DNA of 64,000 bases from Liolophura sinensis. Taxonomy: Eukaryota; Mollusca; Polyplacophora; Chitonida; Chitonidae. Under the pieces are notes generated by a model that saw only the letters and a program-made list of their open reading frames with translations, did not search any database and was not told the origin of the DNA. The number at the start of each line of letters is the position of its first letter. Position 1 is the first letter of the stretch. Position numbers and translations under genes: made by a program. Shown here in pieces: positions 45,535 through 59,232 of the stretch. Location of the stretch: NCBI RefSeq assembly GCF_032854445.1, contig NC_088301.1, positions 44,811,187 to 44,875,186 of the forward strand, given 5' to 3'.

Positions 45535-46678
45535 GTGTTTTTCACGAACTTAAAGAAGTTTATAGATTGATTTGTTTACCGTATCTATAGGATATCCACT
45601 ATCTTTCCTGTATCACTGAAACCTGGTGTCTGCTTCTCTTTTACATGTTTACAGCTTCATTGACTATTTATATGATTTCATGGTTTCATGGTTGTACATG
45701 AGTGTCGCACTTAACGCTTTGATTTCAGACCTGGCCCTGACAAACCCTCAGACACCACAAAACACAGTTAACTTTCTTCAAATAGCTAGTTCACTGGAAA
45801 TTGAATAATTTATGAAATGGAACTTGAGATTATGGTTCTGAATGAATGCTGATTTCCTTCAAACTAAATTACGAATGATATATTTCGAGACTCTAACGGA
45901 TAATAGGACGTTAGGATGATTGCACGATAGTCAGAAAATGTCGGCCGTAAGTAACTATTGTTTAAGCATTTACATGGACAGTAAACTGGAAAGAGGTTAT
46001 CTTTGACCATTTACCAACAATCACAATATGGTCGCAGCAACTTTCTATGCTGACATTTCTATGTCTTTTAAGTTGTACAACCCCCAATATCTTGCAAACT
46101 ACAAATGACGGAAGCCGGTGTAAATATCCAATAGACTTGTATAAACGTTACCCAAATGTTTTCAACGTAAATGGAATTCTCGTCCACTTTTGTAACACTA
46201 AGTTATTTAAGGCGGCATTTAGTGCAACTTGTTCACCTGATCTGTTACTACCTTAGCCAGTATTTGTTTGGACATACATTTGGTCATATCGACACGTAGG
46301 TACAAAGTAATAGAATACAGTGATAATGACACAAAGTATCATTATTACTGAGACTTTGAGGCTTTACTGAGAAAGACAGCTTTTCAAAATATATTTGCTA
46401 AAAGTATTAGTCCGCCTATCAAACTTGTGTATTGCTGATGTAACTCGTCATAAACACTGGCAGTGCGTTTTCAACAAGAAAACGAATGTCAGTTACATGC
46501 CAATACGCATGTTTTCCTTGTTTATCTTGGATTAAATGGCTGTGCTATAATGTTACAGCTGAGACTGGAATTTGCCTTGATCTCCAAGGCTTTGTGGTCG
46601 TGCCTCAACTATATAAAGAGACAGTGGAACAAGCTTTCGCTGTATCCTTTGTTTCTTCGAATTGTTTTAATGCGTTGA
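45535..46678. other. Spacer with R2 scrap and one uncertain ORF
   Basis: A reverse R2 scrap lies at 45960-46030. The frame 46486-46710 (+) contains a protein-like part (GICLDLQGFVVVPQLYKE) but runs into R2. Not called. Confidence 0.35.
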
Positions 46679-46860
46679 TAGCACAGCATTTGAGTAATTC
46701 TAGACAGTGACGTCTAACAAATTGTAATTAACATCACTGCATTACTATTTACCTAATTGTGTCTAAGCCATGATGCTAGGTGCGTGTAACTATTTAAGCA
46801 TGTACCTGAATAAAACCCTAACTAAAGTAAACGAGGTGGTATTTCAACGGTTACGCAACA
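46679..46860 (-). repeat. Interspersed repeat R2
   Basis: TTCTAGACAGTGACGTCTAA, AATTAACATCACTGCATTAC and AATAAAACCCTAACTAAAG identify a reverse-strand copy truncated at its 5' end. Confidence 0.75.
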
Positions 46861-46864
46861 AATC

Positions 46865-49200
46865 AAGACTTACTGGTGTTACTGTAATACACGAGATACC
46901 CGTTAGGTGATAAAAATGTTAGAAACGAAAGGAAAAGTTTGCATCAAGTCCATCTGCAGCTGTAAGTATATAAGCTGTACTGTTTATCTGAAACTTGTTA
47001 TAACCAGAATATTTGTATAGCGGTAGCCTGGTTTGGTTTTGTTATAGCAAGAGCGCTGACATATACATGATAACCTCCACCAGTCCAATAGAAGTTTGCT
47101 TAGAAACTAATATTGGCTACAAAGAATTCTTCCTATGCATGCTTTTAGTTTTATAGTAAAGAAGTACATTTTGCCTATATCCATGTTTATTTACTTAAGA
47201 GAATGTCAACTATTATACCAATAGTAACCAATAATAAGAAAAAATAATAACTCAGCCAAAAACAAACATAGTGGAGTATAACAACTTTATATATATATAT
47301 AAAAAGCAGGTTTCTGTTTCTGATCATTTTCTGTATATTGCCCTACTGTGTTAATCTAATTTCTCTTACATTTTATGTTTCTCGTACAATTTCTTGGAGC
47401 GTACGAGCATGTACGAACACGCTTCTCAGTACATGGAAAAGAAACTTGGAAAATGAAAGCAATTATATTTTACATACATGTTAGAATCCAGGGTACCCGT
47501 TTTATGTGTTAATTTTCTTCGCGAATAATTTATTCGGTTACTATGGCAGTCGTGAATACATACCATCGCGCATTGTGATTTAGGTCCCCATTTAACCGCA
47601 GAGGATTCATTCGCTTACATTAGTTCTGCTGAGTAAGCCATTATGAATTCCAGGACATCGATCTGAAAAGCAAGGCCAAACCCGGGAATTATGCGGTTAC
47701 TGTGTAGTAGAGAGGGCTTTTCGCTTTTGAAAAAGCCTTTAAATATAAGTGTTTTGAAATGAAAACTGACACGAAGAACTTTGGAATGGCAATGTTAACC
47801 GTTACTTTTATTTTTACAAATGTACAACTGTCTTTATCAAATATGATTCCGCGTGCCAGAATGTACGCGATATCCTTCACTATCTAAGTCTGCTTTACCA
47901 GATGCTAGTTGTTTGTATACATCCTTGTGAAAAAAATGTTCAGGACATTGGGGTGAAAACTTGCTCTGCAAAACTAATAAAATCTGTATTTCTCCGTCAA
48001 GGCTGTATATTTAGATGTGTATCATTAAGATAATAATAAGAATATCGCTATTTGTCAAATGTGAATGTCCGATAGTCTTACTGTCATGAATTCGTTTTTG
48101 ACATATTAATAACGTCAGGTTCAGCCAATGTGTAATAGGCCTGAATACATATACTGTACAAAACCAATGTATATCGAGAAAAATGCCTGCCAGACACACC
48201 TATGCTGAAGTGGATGACTCGGTTTTTAGATTTTACTTTCACATTTTACTTTTTTTTTTCCTTTTGGAATATTTTTGTCATCCACATGGCTTAAGATTTA
48301 TCTGTATAACTAGATATATATACGTGGACAGTAAATTTGTAGTGTAAGCTGTATTTCTTAGGGCATAAACGGGTATTGGTGATACGTGTACAACGGAGGA
48401 ATTTGTCCCTTAAACCAAAGGCAAATACGTACGTTACCATTAAGCACAGAATCGAGCTATGGGAGTTAAGTTTATACGAGGTCTTAGTCAACGGCTGTAG
48501 CTATCGACCTGCCAGGTGCGGGGGTGTAGCGGGACAGATATACCGCCGTACATACATTTTTGGATTTGCCAATTTACTACCCTCATTGTGACAGCATTAC
48601 TTGAAGAGCCAATCCTAAATATAAAACAGCACCTACAGCGTATTTTAGAGCAAGTTTGTCAATCTATTAAAGGGATGTGGGACAATTCCCAGCAGATATT
48701 ATTCATGTCACCTGAAACGACAAATGTATTTGATTTGGCCTTCCCAACTAGGAAGAGCGGGTGACCTAAAGTTGGAAGGCATGTTCTGACAGGTTTATTC
48801 TATAGACCTTCAAGGTCAAGCGAGTACAGAAGATCATTTGTACATATGATTTATTCAAAGGGTCATCATTATGGCATAGTACAGGAGTATGTCAATCCAC
48901 AGACACAAATATCGCCTAACACCGCCTAGCGTCTATCACGTGCTTGTAGGCGGAATCTATGACCTGGTTTTATGACTAAAAGCTATTTGCTTATTTCAAC
49001 ATTTTTCGAACCAGCCTGCTAAAAGTTATTAATAGCCCTTCCTGGAACAAAACAAATGGGTTGATGAAAAAGAGCTGCTCATGACAACCACTTCCCACTT
49101 CTTAGGTCGTTTGCAGCCGTGCTTTGGAAGATCTATTTTGCTCGTGAATGAAATAAAAAGAAAGATAAAACGCTCAGCACGCATCAGTGTAGACGGGTTG
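46865..49200. other. Non-coding, nothing firm
   Basis: ATG 46917 opens 14 codons to CAGCT/GTAAGT, a possible but unsupported first exon. A frame at 48600-48764 (+) has protein-like parts (QHLQRILEQVCQSIKGMWD) without clear boundaries. Confidence 0.3.
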
Positions 49201-49204
49201 AGCT

Positions 49205-49280
49205 TATCTGTGCGTCGAAACAGACATTCGTATACCAACCGTCCATCAAGGTGAATGTTCCAGGTCAATAATCTGTTCTC
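49205..49280 (-). repeat. Interspersed repeat R1, terminal fragment
   Basis: CAGACATTCGTATACCAACC and GGTGAATGTTCCAGGTCAAT match the R1 end. Confidence 0.65.
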
Positions 49281-49284
49281 TAGC

Positions 49285-50580
49285 CTTGAAACTGAACTGT
49301 TTGTTAAGCCGCTATATATGACAGGAGAAAGATATAACTCACTCTTTCTTTCCGAGCTTTTTTTTTTTTTTGGTTTGTTTGTTAAGACTCCTTTTACCCT
49401 CTTAGTGATTTACACAACATTTATACATTTAAACGATTCCCTGTTGTAAAAGTGTTGACCAATGTTTCCATGGTTATCATTACATGAATTAAGGCAAAAC
49501 ATAAACTTAACTATATTAATTTGCTGCAACATGGCATCGTGGTTAAGAAATGCTACGTGAGATCAATATTGCCTTAATTTGGCCACATTTTGACGAAACA
49601 ATAGTAAGATGATATCCAAAGAAGAATCTACCTGTGAGTAAAGCATAAATAGTGATGACACACATAACAAGCATGAGAAATACGGCAAAAATGTGTCCAA
49701 CATAGGAACGTAATATAGCACCATGTTATGTATTGTAAGGACTCTTTTCATTCTAGACAAGACATATAAGCAAAAGAAAACACATGTACAATGTTTAACG
49801 AAAGAGTGGGCCTTTTCGTACAATGTATAACGTTGGCCTTTTACCTTTGACAATAAAATACAGTTTACTAGCTTCAATAAAATCATGTAATCATGTAATT
49901 TTAAATCCTATGCGTAGTAAGATATATTTGCATTTTAGTAAAGAAATGGAAAACTGTGGTGTTACCGATGGCGTGGTCAGTAGTGTTTGAACATAAAACC
50001 TGATTGGGCATTTAGAAAAAAACACCGTGATAAGTAATCTGCTGTGATATTACACAATTTATGGACAGTCATAAAGCGCCGCTGTGGTAAGGGTGAGTCG
50101 GCGTGGTCAGTAAAGAGTTTAAATACAACAATGAGGTATAGGAAGTTAGATGTTATATAGCTCTGTGGAATGGTAGGATGATATGACAACGATGGGAAAA
50201 TATGATTGTGAAACGATAGCACCTTGCTAATGTTGGGACAATAGGCTAATATGATCAGTAAAGAGTATCCAATATGGTATGAAAATGCTGGATGTAATAC
50301 AGCACCGTAGTGATGTTAGGCCGTACAATACTGCAGTGTAGTATTGCTGGCAGGAAGATGAATAATGTGGCAACGATGTGGTCAGTAGTGTGTTTCAATG
50401 TAACAATATGATAAGGAAGAAGAAATATAGCACCGTGGTATGTATGGTTAATAACATGAGTAAATTTAGCACCAGATGTATATAGCATCGTGGTAAATGA
50501 GGTAACATACTGGAATTATTACAGTGGTAACAAAGAGTGAAGTGCCATCCAGAATCAAGGTGAAGGTTGTAAGACAATAT
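49285..50580. other. A+T-rich region passing into a decayed repeat array
   Basis: From about 49960 the phrases GTGGTCAGTA and TATAGCACCGTGGTA recur irregularly, suggesting an older, strongly diverged flank of the 51-bp array. The frame 49563-49886 (-) is hydrophobic and unrecognised. Confidence 0.4.
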
Positions 50581-51300
50581 TGATGCAATGTTGACAAAAC
50601 AGAATCTTGGCGAAGCCGATGAGGTGTTGCCATACAGGAAATCTGCATAAGGTTTGTAAGGCGAAGTCGATGAAGTGTCGTCATAGGGGACATCGGCATA
50701 AGGTTTCTCAGGCGAAGTCGATGAAGAGTTGCCATAGAGGACATCTACATAAGGTATGTAAGGCGAGGTCGATGAAGTGTTGCTATACAGGACATCTGCA
50801 TAAGGTTTGTAAGGCGAGGTCGATGAAGTGTTGCGATACAGAGCATCTGCATAAGGTTTGTAAGACGATGAAGTGTTGCCATAGAGGACATTTGTATAAG
50901 GTTTGTAAGGCGAAGCCGAGGAGGTGTTGCCATAGAGGACATCTGTATATGGTTTGTAAGGGGAAGTCGATGAAGTGTTGCCATAGAGGACATCTGTATA
51001 AGGTTTGTCAGGCGAAGTCGATGAAATGTTGCTATACAGGACATCTGCATAAGGTTTGTAAGGCGAGGTCGATGAAGTGTTGCGATACAGGACATCTGCA
51101 TAAGGTTTGTAAGGCGAGGTCGATGAAGTGTTGCGATACAGGACATCTGTATAAGGTTTGTAAGGCGAAGTCGAGGAGGTGTTGCCATAGAGGACATCTG
51201 TATAAGGTTTGTAAGGGGAAGTCGATGAAGTGTTGCCATGTAGACCCTCGGTAAGGGTTGTAACGCGAGATCTATGAGGTGTTGCTATATAAAACCTTGG
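50581..51300. repeat. 51-bp minisatellite encoding a Cys/His-rich 17-residue repeat
   Basis: About thirteen units; spacing is 51 bp (for example AGGCGAGGTC at 50761 and again at 50812). The plus frame 50607-51254 runs 215 codons of a 17-residue unit close to KARSMKCCHRGHLYKVC. The minus frame 50745-51239 is also open (164 codons). Units 4-8 and 9-13 correspond in order, so there is a five-unit (about 255-bp) higher-order repeat, with one unit two codons shorter. Flanking units decay gradually. A tandem repeat whose period is a multiple of three stays open automatically, so coding status is unproven. No splice signals or promoter were identified. Confidence 0.9.
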
Positions 51301-51800
51301 TCAGACTTGATGGATGAAGTGTTATGATATAGAACTTCGGTACGGATTGAAAGGAATGATTGATGAAATGTTGACCATACAGAGCCTTAATTGTTAAGGG
51401 CTGTAAGACGAAATGGATCAAGTGTTGACGATATGGAAATTCGGTAAGGGTTACACGGAAGCCAGTTGTTAATGGTTTAAGATATGGTCAGTAATGGTAA
51501 GTGATGTAATGCAGCAGCCATAATGTGGTGGTCAATAAGATGTTCTCACATAGCTCATGTTTAATGAAACAGCCATTAAGTTGTCAAATACCACGCGATA
51601 TTTTATCTCTGGCATCATATGTTCTGGTTTCTGTAGGAGTAGCACAATGAGTATAATATCGCTTACACTTTATGTACAGGTACATGCAAAATACACAGAC
51701 TTCAGTGAGTTCCAAGACGCTATTAATTCAAAGGTTTAAGCGCGGAAAGAAACAATTTATTTTCTAACTTTGCAGGAAAGGAAAAAAAATCCTTTGTTTT
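51301..51800. other. Decayed downstream flank of the minisatellite
   Basis: Phrases such as ATGAAGTGTT and TTCGGTAAGGGTT recur irregularly to about 51480, then nothing. Confidence 0.4.
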
Positions 51801-51802
51801 AT

Positions 51803-52075
51803 GTATTTATATATTTGGTTGGTGTGTTACGCCGCACTGAAGTATATTTCACTTATACGACGGCGGCCAGAATTATGGCGGGAGAAATCCGCAAAGAGCT
51901 CGGGGGGAACCCACAACCATGTGCAGGTTACTGCCGGATCCCCCCCACATGCGACTGAAGAGGAAGCCAGCATGAACTGGACTTGCACTCACAGCAACAG
52001 CAGTGGTGAGAGACTAATGTTCTGAGTCATTGCGCGATGCTGGCGCGTTAACCACCTCAGCCACGGCGGCCTCCT
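51803..52075 (-). repeat. SINE-A, full length
   Basis: Complete from the A-rich tail (left) to the tRNA-like head (right; reverse complement begins GGAGGCCGCCGTGGCTGAGG). Imperfect direct repeats CCTTTGTTTTAT (51791-51802) and CCTTTTGTGTTTTAT (52073-52087) look like a target-site duplication. Confidence 0.93.
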
Positions 52076-52089
52076 TTTGTGTTTTATAA

Positions 52090-55000
52090 GGTGCACAGAA
52101 AAATAAATTATAGCCTATTAAAACGTGTGTTTCAACAAATTTGGGGAAATTCCCTGTGATTCCAGTCATTTCAGACGTAACATAACAATAAAAGAGACTT
52201 GTAACAATTTGTTTCATTTCTGAGAAATCTATTTATTTAAGTAGGACATTGAGATTGGGTAGGTGGTACATGTAGGTGGGTCATGCATCCCATGTCGATG
52301 TACTCTAATCATGTGACAACAAATCAATAATGCCTACACCCTGAAGTAAAGTAAGTTCAAGTGATTTAAGTTCAAACATGTACGCATGATACAATGTAAC
52401 ATATCGGGTACGTTACATAAATTTAGGTCATACATATGCAAATGGATTGCCTATATATAAGGAGTAGTTGGAATGCAAAATTTCAACAGTAACGTATTGA
52501 TATCGTATGTGAAATTTCTCTTATCCGAATTTAGAGTCGCGAACTATGTCGTTTGAAGACCTAGGCGATATTATGCTGCGTTGCATGCAGTAAACATTCT
52601 CAACCATGTAATATGCCCCTGCTCCTAGGCAGCCATAAGTTATATATGCACAGCCCGTGAGTACGTAATGTGTTATAATTTGTGTCATAACATTACTGCA
52701 AAACGGTTATAATATCGTCCATTGGCAGACTGGCCTTTAATACGTCTGAATGTATATAGAGTTACACAGACGTCTTCATTGATTCACACACCTGTATATA
52801 ATGGGCTATTTCACTCAGGTATGGGCTGTATAGATGTATGGTTTGCTTACACACTTTGTATGAGGATCGTCTTCTCACGCACATATGTATTAAGTAGGTC
52901 TGTGCGTCTGATTACCTCAATAGGTTTACCTGAATATGAAAGTCTACAGTAGAAAGCCATCTAGCCAGCCACTGCATGACCTCGTTTGATCTGTAAACCG
53001 TATGGTAACGTTAACAATAACGTAAAAATTTTACGTATCTATTTCGCACCAGGACCGGGTTACACAGAGTGTCAGTGAAGTGAAAAGACAGAATACAATG
53101 GATTTTCGGCACATCTGATAAAATATGACTGCTCCACATAAATACATCTTATCACCTATCATTTAAATCTGAAATTCAGGTGTTCACAGCTGGTAGTGTT
53201 GCTAAAAAGTAGAAGTTGTACGACTTACATACCTATAGTCGCTCATATCTATATACCTGAGTGAAAGGAAAGCCTAGCCGGTGTGTATGTGTCAACCCAT
53301 GCAATAACGTCGATTACAACTCAGACACTTATAGGAATAAGGGCCAATATCAATAAATTGTTCATTTGTATAATCACTTTTATACCACTTCAACAATTTG
53401 TCATTATCTAACTGAATACTCCAATCCCAAGGACTATGTACAATACGTATATACGCATGTCTGGGTCAGCGTCCTTTTTTTCAGATCAAATATTATCGTA
53501 AATACTAGACCTAATTTTGTAAGCAATTTCCTACACACAACTTTCAGAACATAAAATAAAATGGAAAATGTCAAACTGAGGACATGAGAGCTTACCTGCC
53601 CACCCCTCCTCGACCTACAAAATGACATGCTGACAACTCGAACACCCCTTTATACTCTCTTGCAGGAACATGGACGCCTGCGCGCAGTTTAACTGTCTAT
53701 TGTGATAATTGTATAGTATAGCGGCGCTTATCCAGCCTTACATAAGTACATAAATATAGAATGTAGAGACTGCTGAGGTGACTAAACACTGTCTGGACTT
53801 GCCTAAAACTTTTCTACGAAATGCCTATAAAGCCCTATAGCAAACACGCAGGTAACGACATCCATGCGTATATAATTTAGCAGGTATGCACATGACATTT
53901 GATATATACACCTTTATGCACAATGCAATGTCTCCAGTGAAACACATAACTAGTACCTCTGATCGATCCCCACCTTAATATTGTGAAATTTACCTGTTCT
54001 TGTTAAAGACTGTTTGGTTAATAGTATAACTGCATAAGACAAGTTTTATATAGATCTAAATCACTCATTTTCGCGCTGTTAGTATAGTCACTATTCGTGT
54101 GGACTTGACAAAATATCAAGCCAATATTTACGTATATATCATCATGATGCTTTTATAGATCACATTTCTGTGGTTGCTGGTCTTTTGTCCCGCTTGACGG
54201 TGTGCACGTCCGGGTCAGAACTTGAAAGACTTAACATATCCTTGATGATATGCCTGTATATATATATGGTGTGACGTTACAGGACGTTTACCAAACATCA
54301 TCCAAGTCACATGGATTTTTCTTTCTCTGTATAAAGAATACCTAACCTACCTTTCAAAATTTTCAGGTAGGCGGAAGAAAATGAAACACAAATGCATTGA
54401 GGATTTACATGCAGGGGGATGGGGATCGTGCCCGAAGGGTTAAAACGCTTCTCTTTCAATCGCCCAGAAACACGAGGTGTGCTTTCGATTCCGGATTAGT
54501 ACCGCAAGTTTGTAAACTTCCCTTGTCCTCACCGTTCGCTGGACCTTGGTGATAATAAGCCGTTTGTCCAGCAGCCTATTGTTCGTTGAAGAAAACCAGT
54601 TACATGTGTGGATTTTCGCCATTAACTTCCCAAAGATCGATGGTTTACGCCGGTCATTCCAGTTTCGTCCTCCTATACAACTTAACCACTGTCGTTAGTG
54701 AAAATCAAGTATAGCGCTTCATAAAAACGAAGCAAACAGGGCCTAAATAAAAAACCAAAACATGATGCTTTTCATCAATCCTCTTTTTTCATTTACAATA
54801 GTAAATGTGCTAAGATAAAAACAAGTATGCTAATGTAAAGTACAGTATTCCTCTTTGAGAGATAATAGTTTACATTTCATGGGATAAAATGTAGGTGTTT
54901 GTTTTTTTGTTTTTGTTTTGTTTTTGTTTTGGATTTTTTTTTTGGAAGTTTTCAACAACTGATTGAGACACTTTTATGTGAAGCCTGAGGATTTCAGACA

Positions 55001-57895
55001 TTTGCAGACGTTGATTAGATGTACATAGTGGTTTGTTCTTGTGCAATTTATGAAAATTATGTATTCTCGCACTATTTCAGCTTAGATCGAAAACGCCATG
55101 ATAGTTGCATGCTGTTTAAAGAATACGAATTCCCATTTTTATTCAGTACGGTACATATAGAATATAAGCGTCATGTACGAGAAATGTCATGTCATATATA
55201 AGAAATTATGAGCACCTTTATGCCGACAATGGCGATCACACATAGCAGCGGTGCTGTGCATTGTGTTGCTATAAAGTAACTTTGTGTGCAAAACATTACA
55301 TGTGCTTTCTGCCCAAAAAAGGCCCCAAATCATTAATGGTGCAGTCTAAGCCGGGACATCCATGAATGATTAAACCAAGAAGGGGAGTTTACTAAAGTTT
55401 CTATGTACATGTGTACGTATTGGACGTTCGCATGATTGGGATTATATATATATAGTGTAATCGAAAGAGAAACATTGCCATATACATAGTTCAACATAGG
55501 TATTTCAACGCCCACATTGTATACAAGGAAGCAGATATTGATTTTAACACATGATAAAAATAGGTATCGTACTACAAACACGTGACCATACAAATGATAA
55601 AAGTATAATATACATGGCTATAGCATACCATTTACGAAATGAAAGAGGCGTAAACCAAATGTTCTAGAACACTTTAATAAGTACAAAATTCCACATTAAT
55701 TGTTGTTCACACATTTGATAACCGGAGTGATCATACTGCCATCCGGTGAAAAAAGTGTCGTTCATCATTTGACCGAAAAAATGTTGAAAGTGACGAGAAG
55801 CCAGGCAAATAAACAAACGAAATACCATAAAAATGAATGTATAGGGACAAAGATAGATTAAAAGTACGTTAAGTGACAAAACCTATATTCACGAAAATTA
55901 TTTAGTGAATAATAGTACTTTATCCTTGAAGTATTTTCACCTTAATGTGAAAACTATTCAGTTTGGAAATCATTATCCGTGAATTCTGAACATGTCATTA
56001 CATTTAACAACCTATCTCAAAGGTGCTTGTTTCTTATGCGGCCATATATGCCTAGTATCGCGATCTTGGCCTGTTCGCGACACCTCCTCAATCCAACAAT
56101 AGGCGTTTAGATAGCCTGGGGTTCGATTGTAGCTTTGGAAATCATTTAAATTTGGCTGTTATGTATCTCTACGATTTCTCTTTGTAGCATACAGGTCCTA
56201 ATGCCGATAAGTATATATGCATACCGTGTCTTTATTTTTTTTCCATTCAATTCATAGTTTGGGACAACCGCATTCCTGGCAAGGAGCTGGAGGTGATAAA
56301 TAACATATGGTTGAATGGGCGATGCCGATTTTTGCCGATTCCTAAAGCTCTATGTACTACACAACACTGAAAGTTCAATCTTGGAGGTTAGACACATACT
56401 GATTACTTTTCCAGAAAGAATTTCTTACCTAAAAGCTATATTTTTCATTATTATGCTAAAATCTTCTTCAATGCCTATCTCACTTGGATTAAAGTTGCTT
56501 TGTTTACACCTCCAGTACTTTAGTCATTGACCAATGAGCGAGTTGATGATTGGCTCAGAGCAGCTATGACACCACTGCAAAACTATGAATACAGGAAAGG
56601 TCGGAGTAAACTACAGCCATTTGTTAGATACAAGAAAAACCTCCTGACCAAGGCTACAATCGAATCAACAATGGCTGGATTCGAATACACGACCACATTT
56701 ATCAAGGTCCTGATTATCGCATGCAGCGAGCCAGAGCTTTACCCTGCTGAGCTGAGAGGGCTACCCCTTAGTAGCATTATTATGTGGTGTCAAGTGTATG
56801 GTCGTCAAGGTATTCTTCATCAAGAACGATGGACAAGCATCCGGCTTGCCTAGCAAGGGTCACATCTCATAAATGTGCCGGAAAGTTCGTGAGTCACTTG
56901 CAAGTAGTTGGTGGTTTACTCCGGTTTCCTCCATCTATGTATGATCACCGTTTCACAAGTGACATATTATTGAACAGGGAGTCTAATTCAAACAACATAA
57001 ATCATTTACAGGACAATACCATACAGTATACATTGTCAGATTATTCAAGCTATACAATACCCATACCCATGATAGTATTGCAGAGAAACCAAAACAGCAG
57101 TTCGCGCATTTGGCATTGGTCAAAGGCCATGCAGCGATCGACTATATTTATCTTGGAGAGGCCTTTCTTATAGACAGCGTTGTGATCATGTCAGACGATA
57201 CATGTGGACGAGAATGTAGTCCTTGATGAAATAATAAGATCACATCCGTGGCTTGAAGTGGGTGTACACATGAAATTTAATGCGTTTCACAGTGTTACAG
57301 TACTTAAGGACACCAAATGACATATACTACATGTACATGGCAATATTAAGTTTGACTCCATAGGTAACTGCTTCAACTCGGTGGCGAGAAGAGGAAAAAG
57401 GATACACATTTTGAACTGAATTAGTGCTTAAATGTACAGACGAATCGTTGTTAACGCCCAATGACGATTTAAAACTGTATGCAACCGTCCATTCGGTCAA
57501 TGGAATATAATCAAAACTGTATCAAATGTATTGGACGGAACGGTTACTTTCAAAAAGAAAATAATCTGTTAAATTTAACCGAAAGTCAGTTGTCCAAATG
57601 ATGCAACAATGTACTGTTATATTGCAGCATGTTATTCAGTTAAAAATAGCACAGATATTAACGTAAAGACTGTACTAGGAGCACTTAGCAGGACGATAAA
57701 TATGGCCCATTGTACGCTGTAACAGAATACATTCTAGCGCCAGACAGCGCACTTTCTGTTAAAATGAACAGATTATTTTTGTTGAGCGTACGTTTAAAAA
57801 AAGCCAGAAATCGTGGGAAATAAATACAATAAAAATATGAAAGTTGTTGGCATTATAGCGCGAACTGTCGGCTCTGCTCACCATCGATCTATCCC
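52090..57895. other. Long A+T-rich stretch without a supported gene
   Basis: Contains many short frames. The best, 56527-56853 (+), starts near ACCAATGAGCG and has a protein-like 5' part (ERVDDWLRAAMTPLQNYEY) but no recognised domain. It overlaps another open frame to 57173 and may be a decayed element. A T/G-rich tract lies at 54900-54945. Confidence 0.35.
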
Positions 57896-57924
57896 GATTA
57901 TCAAACGAGCACGTTACTATACAC

Positions 57925-57985
57925 GTTCCGTTCAGTCTATTCGTCGCAACATTCGTATACCATCCGCCAACCAAGACAGCTCTAT
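57925..57985 (-). repeat. Interspersed repeat R1, terminal fragment
   Basis: CAACATTCGTATACCATCCG then CCAACCAAGACAG, the R1 end. Confidence 0.55.
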
Positions 57986-58138
57986 CTTTTTATCTTCACA
58001 AGATTTATTTGGCCGAAGACTACACTGTTGAAATATTCCTGGCCAATTGCGTTGGACTTTGTACGTAGATGATTATAGGTAAATACATGTATCGTACATG
58101 GTCTAATTTGATGCACTCTAATGTGACATCATGTTACT

Positions 58139-58279
58139 GGGAGAAATCCTTCAGTTTTGAGAATGCAGCCTGACAGAGTACATCCGATGTCATCATTGTA
58201 GAGTAGCTGCCTCCCACCGCATGAGAAATTGCGGTACATCGTATAGTCAGTGCTAAGAACTACTTTGTAAATGGCTCTC
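58139..58279 (-). CDS. Weak candidate exon
   Basis: After an acceptor CTAGTTTCGTACAG (ending 58280) the frame reads about 47 codons (KILRAIYKVVLSTDYTMY, then a Cys-containing GRQLLYNDDIGCTLSGC) to a mediocre donor CCA/GTAACA. A good GTAAGT donor 48 nt upstream would make an implausibly short intron. Family not recognised. Confidence 0.2.
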
Positions 58280-58284
58280 AATAT

Positions 58285-59150
58285 CTTCTGTACGAAACTA
58301 GAAGAATATGATGTAATCTCGAGTATACTTACCAGCACCATTTTGATTATGCTTCTAATCATAAATATTTATAAAGTAAGAGTTATAATACATGTGCGAT
58401 TGTAATGGTAGCTGCATGTCGCACCATTCACCTTACATTACTACCGGAGTTGGGGGTAATTCTCATCGAGCAACGCGGGTGCGAGAGATGCGAGAGAAAC
58501 ACCTCCAAATGTGTCGGATTGACAGTAACAAACATTTACCGCTGTTCACTCGCGCATTAGAACTTCCCTAGAATATATCGACATGAACCCCATAGCAGTT
58601 AGCGAGTTATCGAGATGGTGGCCGCAGTAGGGACGTGAACCATTTTTGGTAAGGCCAACCTAAAAATGGTTAGTTAATTGTAGGAACAGGCGATTGACAT
58701 CGATTTATGCAAAAGGAAGAATTCTTGAGCGTGATCAGCAGTAAATGTTTCTTCGTTAATCTGACGCCTTTTAGGATCGCTTCCTTCCGTAGCTCTCGCA
58801 AAAGTGTTGCTCGATCTCACTCCGCAACTACATATACGATGTTACGTCCTGAACAGAGTACGCCCAAATTTTGAAAAAGACTATTTGCGATTATCGACTT
58901 GGAGTTCCATCATGGTTTAGCAGTGCTATAAGAATTCAGACTTTACACTTTTAAATTCCCTTGTGTGTCAGTGTGTCGTCAATAGCGCATGGTCTGTGTA
59001 CTCAGCAAACAATATTCGATCTATGAATAGTGGACCGTTTTATTTACACCAATAACATTTGTTGCTTGTCTGATCTTGAACCCAGAATTTTTCTTTACTA
59101 GTAGTACACTGCGTCGAAAACATGTCGGATTGGGGAGGAGAAGTGGAGGC
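58285..59150. other. Non-coding, nothing firm
   Basis: Some CpG-bearing sequence around 58440-58640 but no supported exon. Confidence 0.35.
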
Positions 59151-59154
59151 CCTA

Positions 59155-59225
59155 GGTACGGTACGCTACGGTACGCTACACTACACTACGGTATACTATT
59201 CTGTACAGTATACTGTACTATAGCT
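59155..59225. repeat. Short tandem repeat, GGTACGCTAC type
   Basis: Successive TACGGTACGCTACGGTACGC units grade into CTACACTACACTACGG and TATACTGTACTATA. Confidence 0.8.
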
Positions 59226-59232
59226 GGGCTAG

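Noticed and set aside
49563-49886. 107-codon hydrophobic minus-strand ORF
   Set aside because: No initiating context, domain or splice sites. Its Leu/Phe richness is what A+T-rich DNA gives by chance.
50607-51254. Calling the 215-codon Cys/His repeat ORF a gene
   Set aside because: A 51-bp period keeps frames open on both strands without selection. No start context, splice site or promoter was found, so it is reported as a repeat with a coding question.
51770-52025. ORFs over the SINE at 51.8 kb, and similarly at 28.1, 37.3 and 63.3 kb
   Set aside because: They fall within SINE sequence, which is non-coding.
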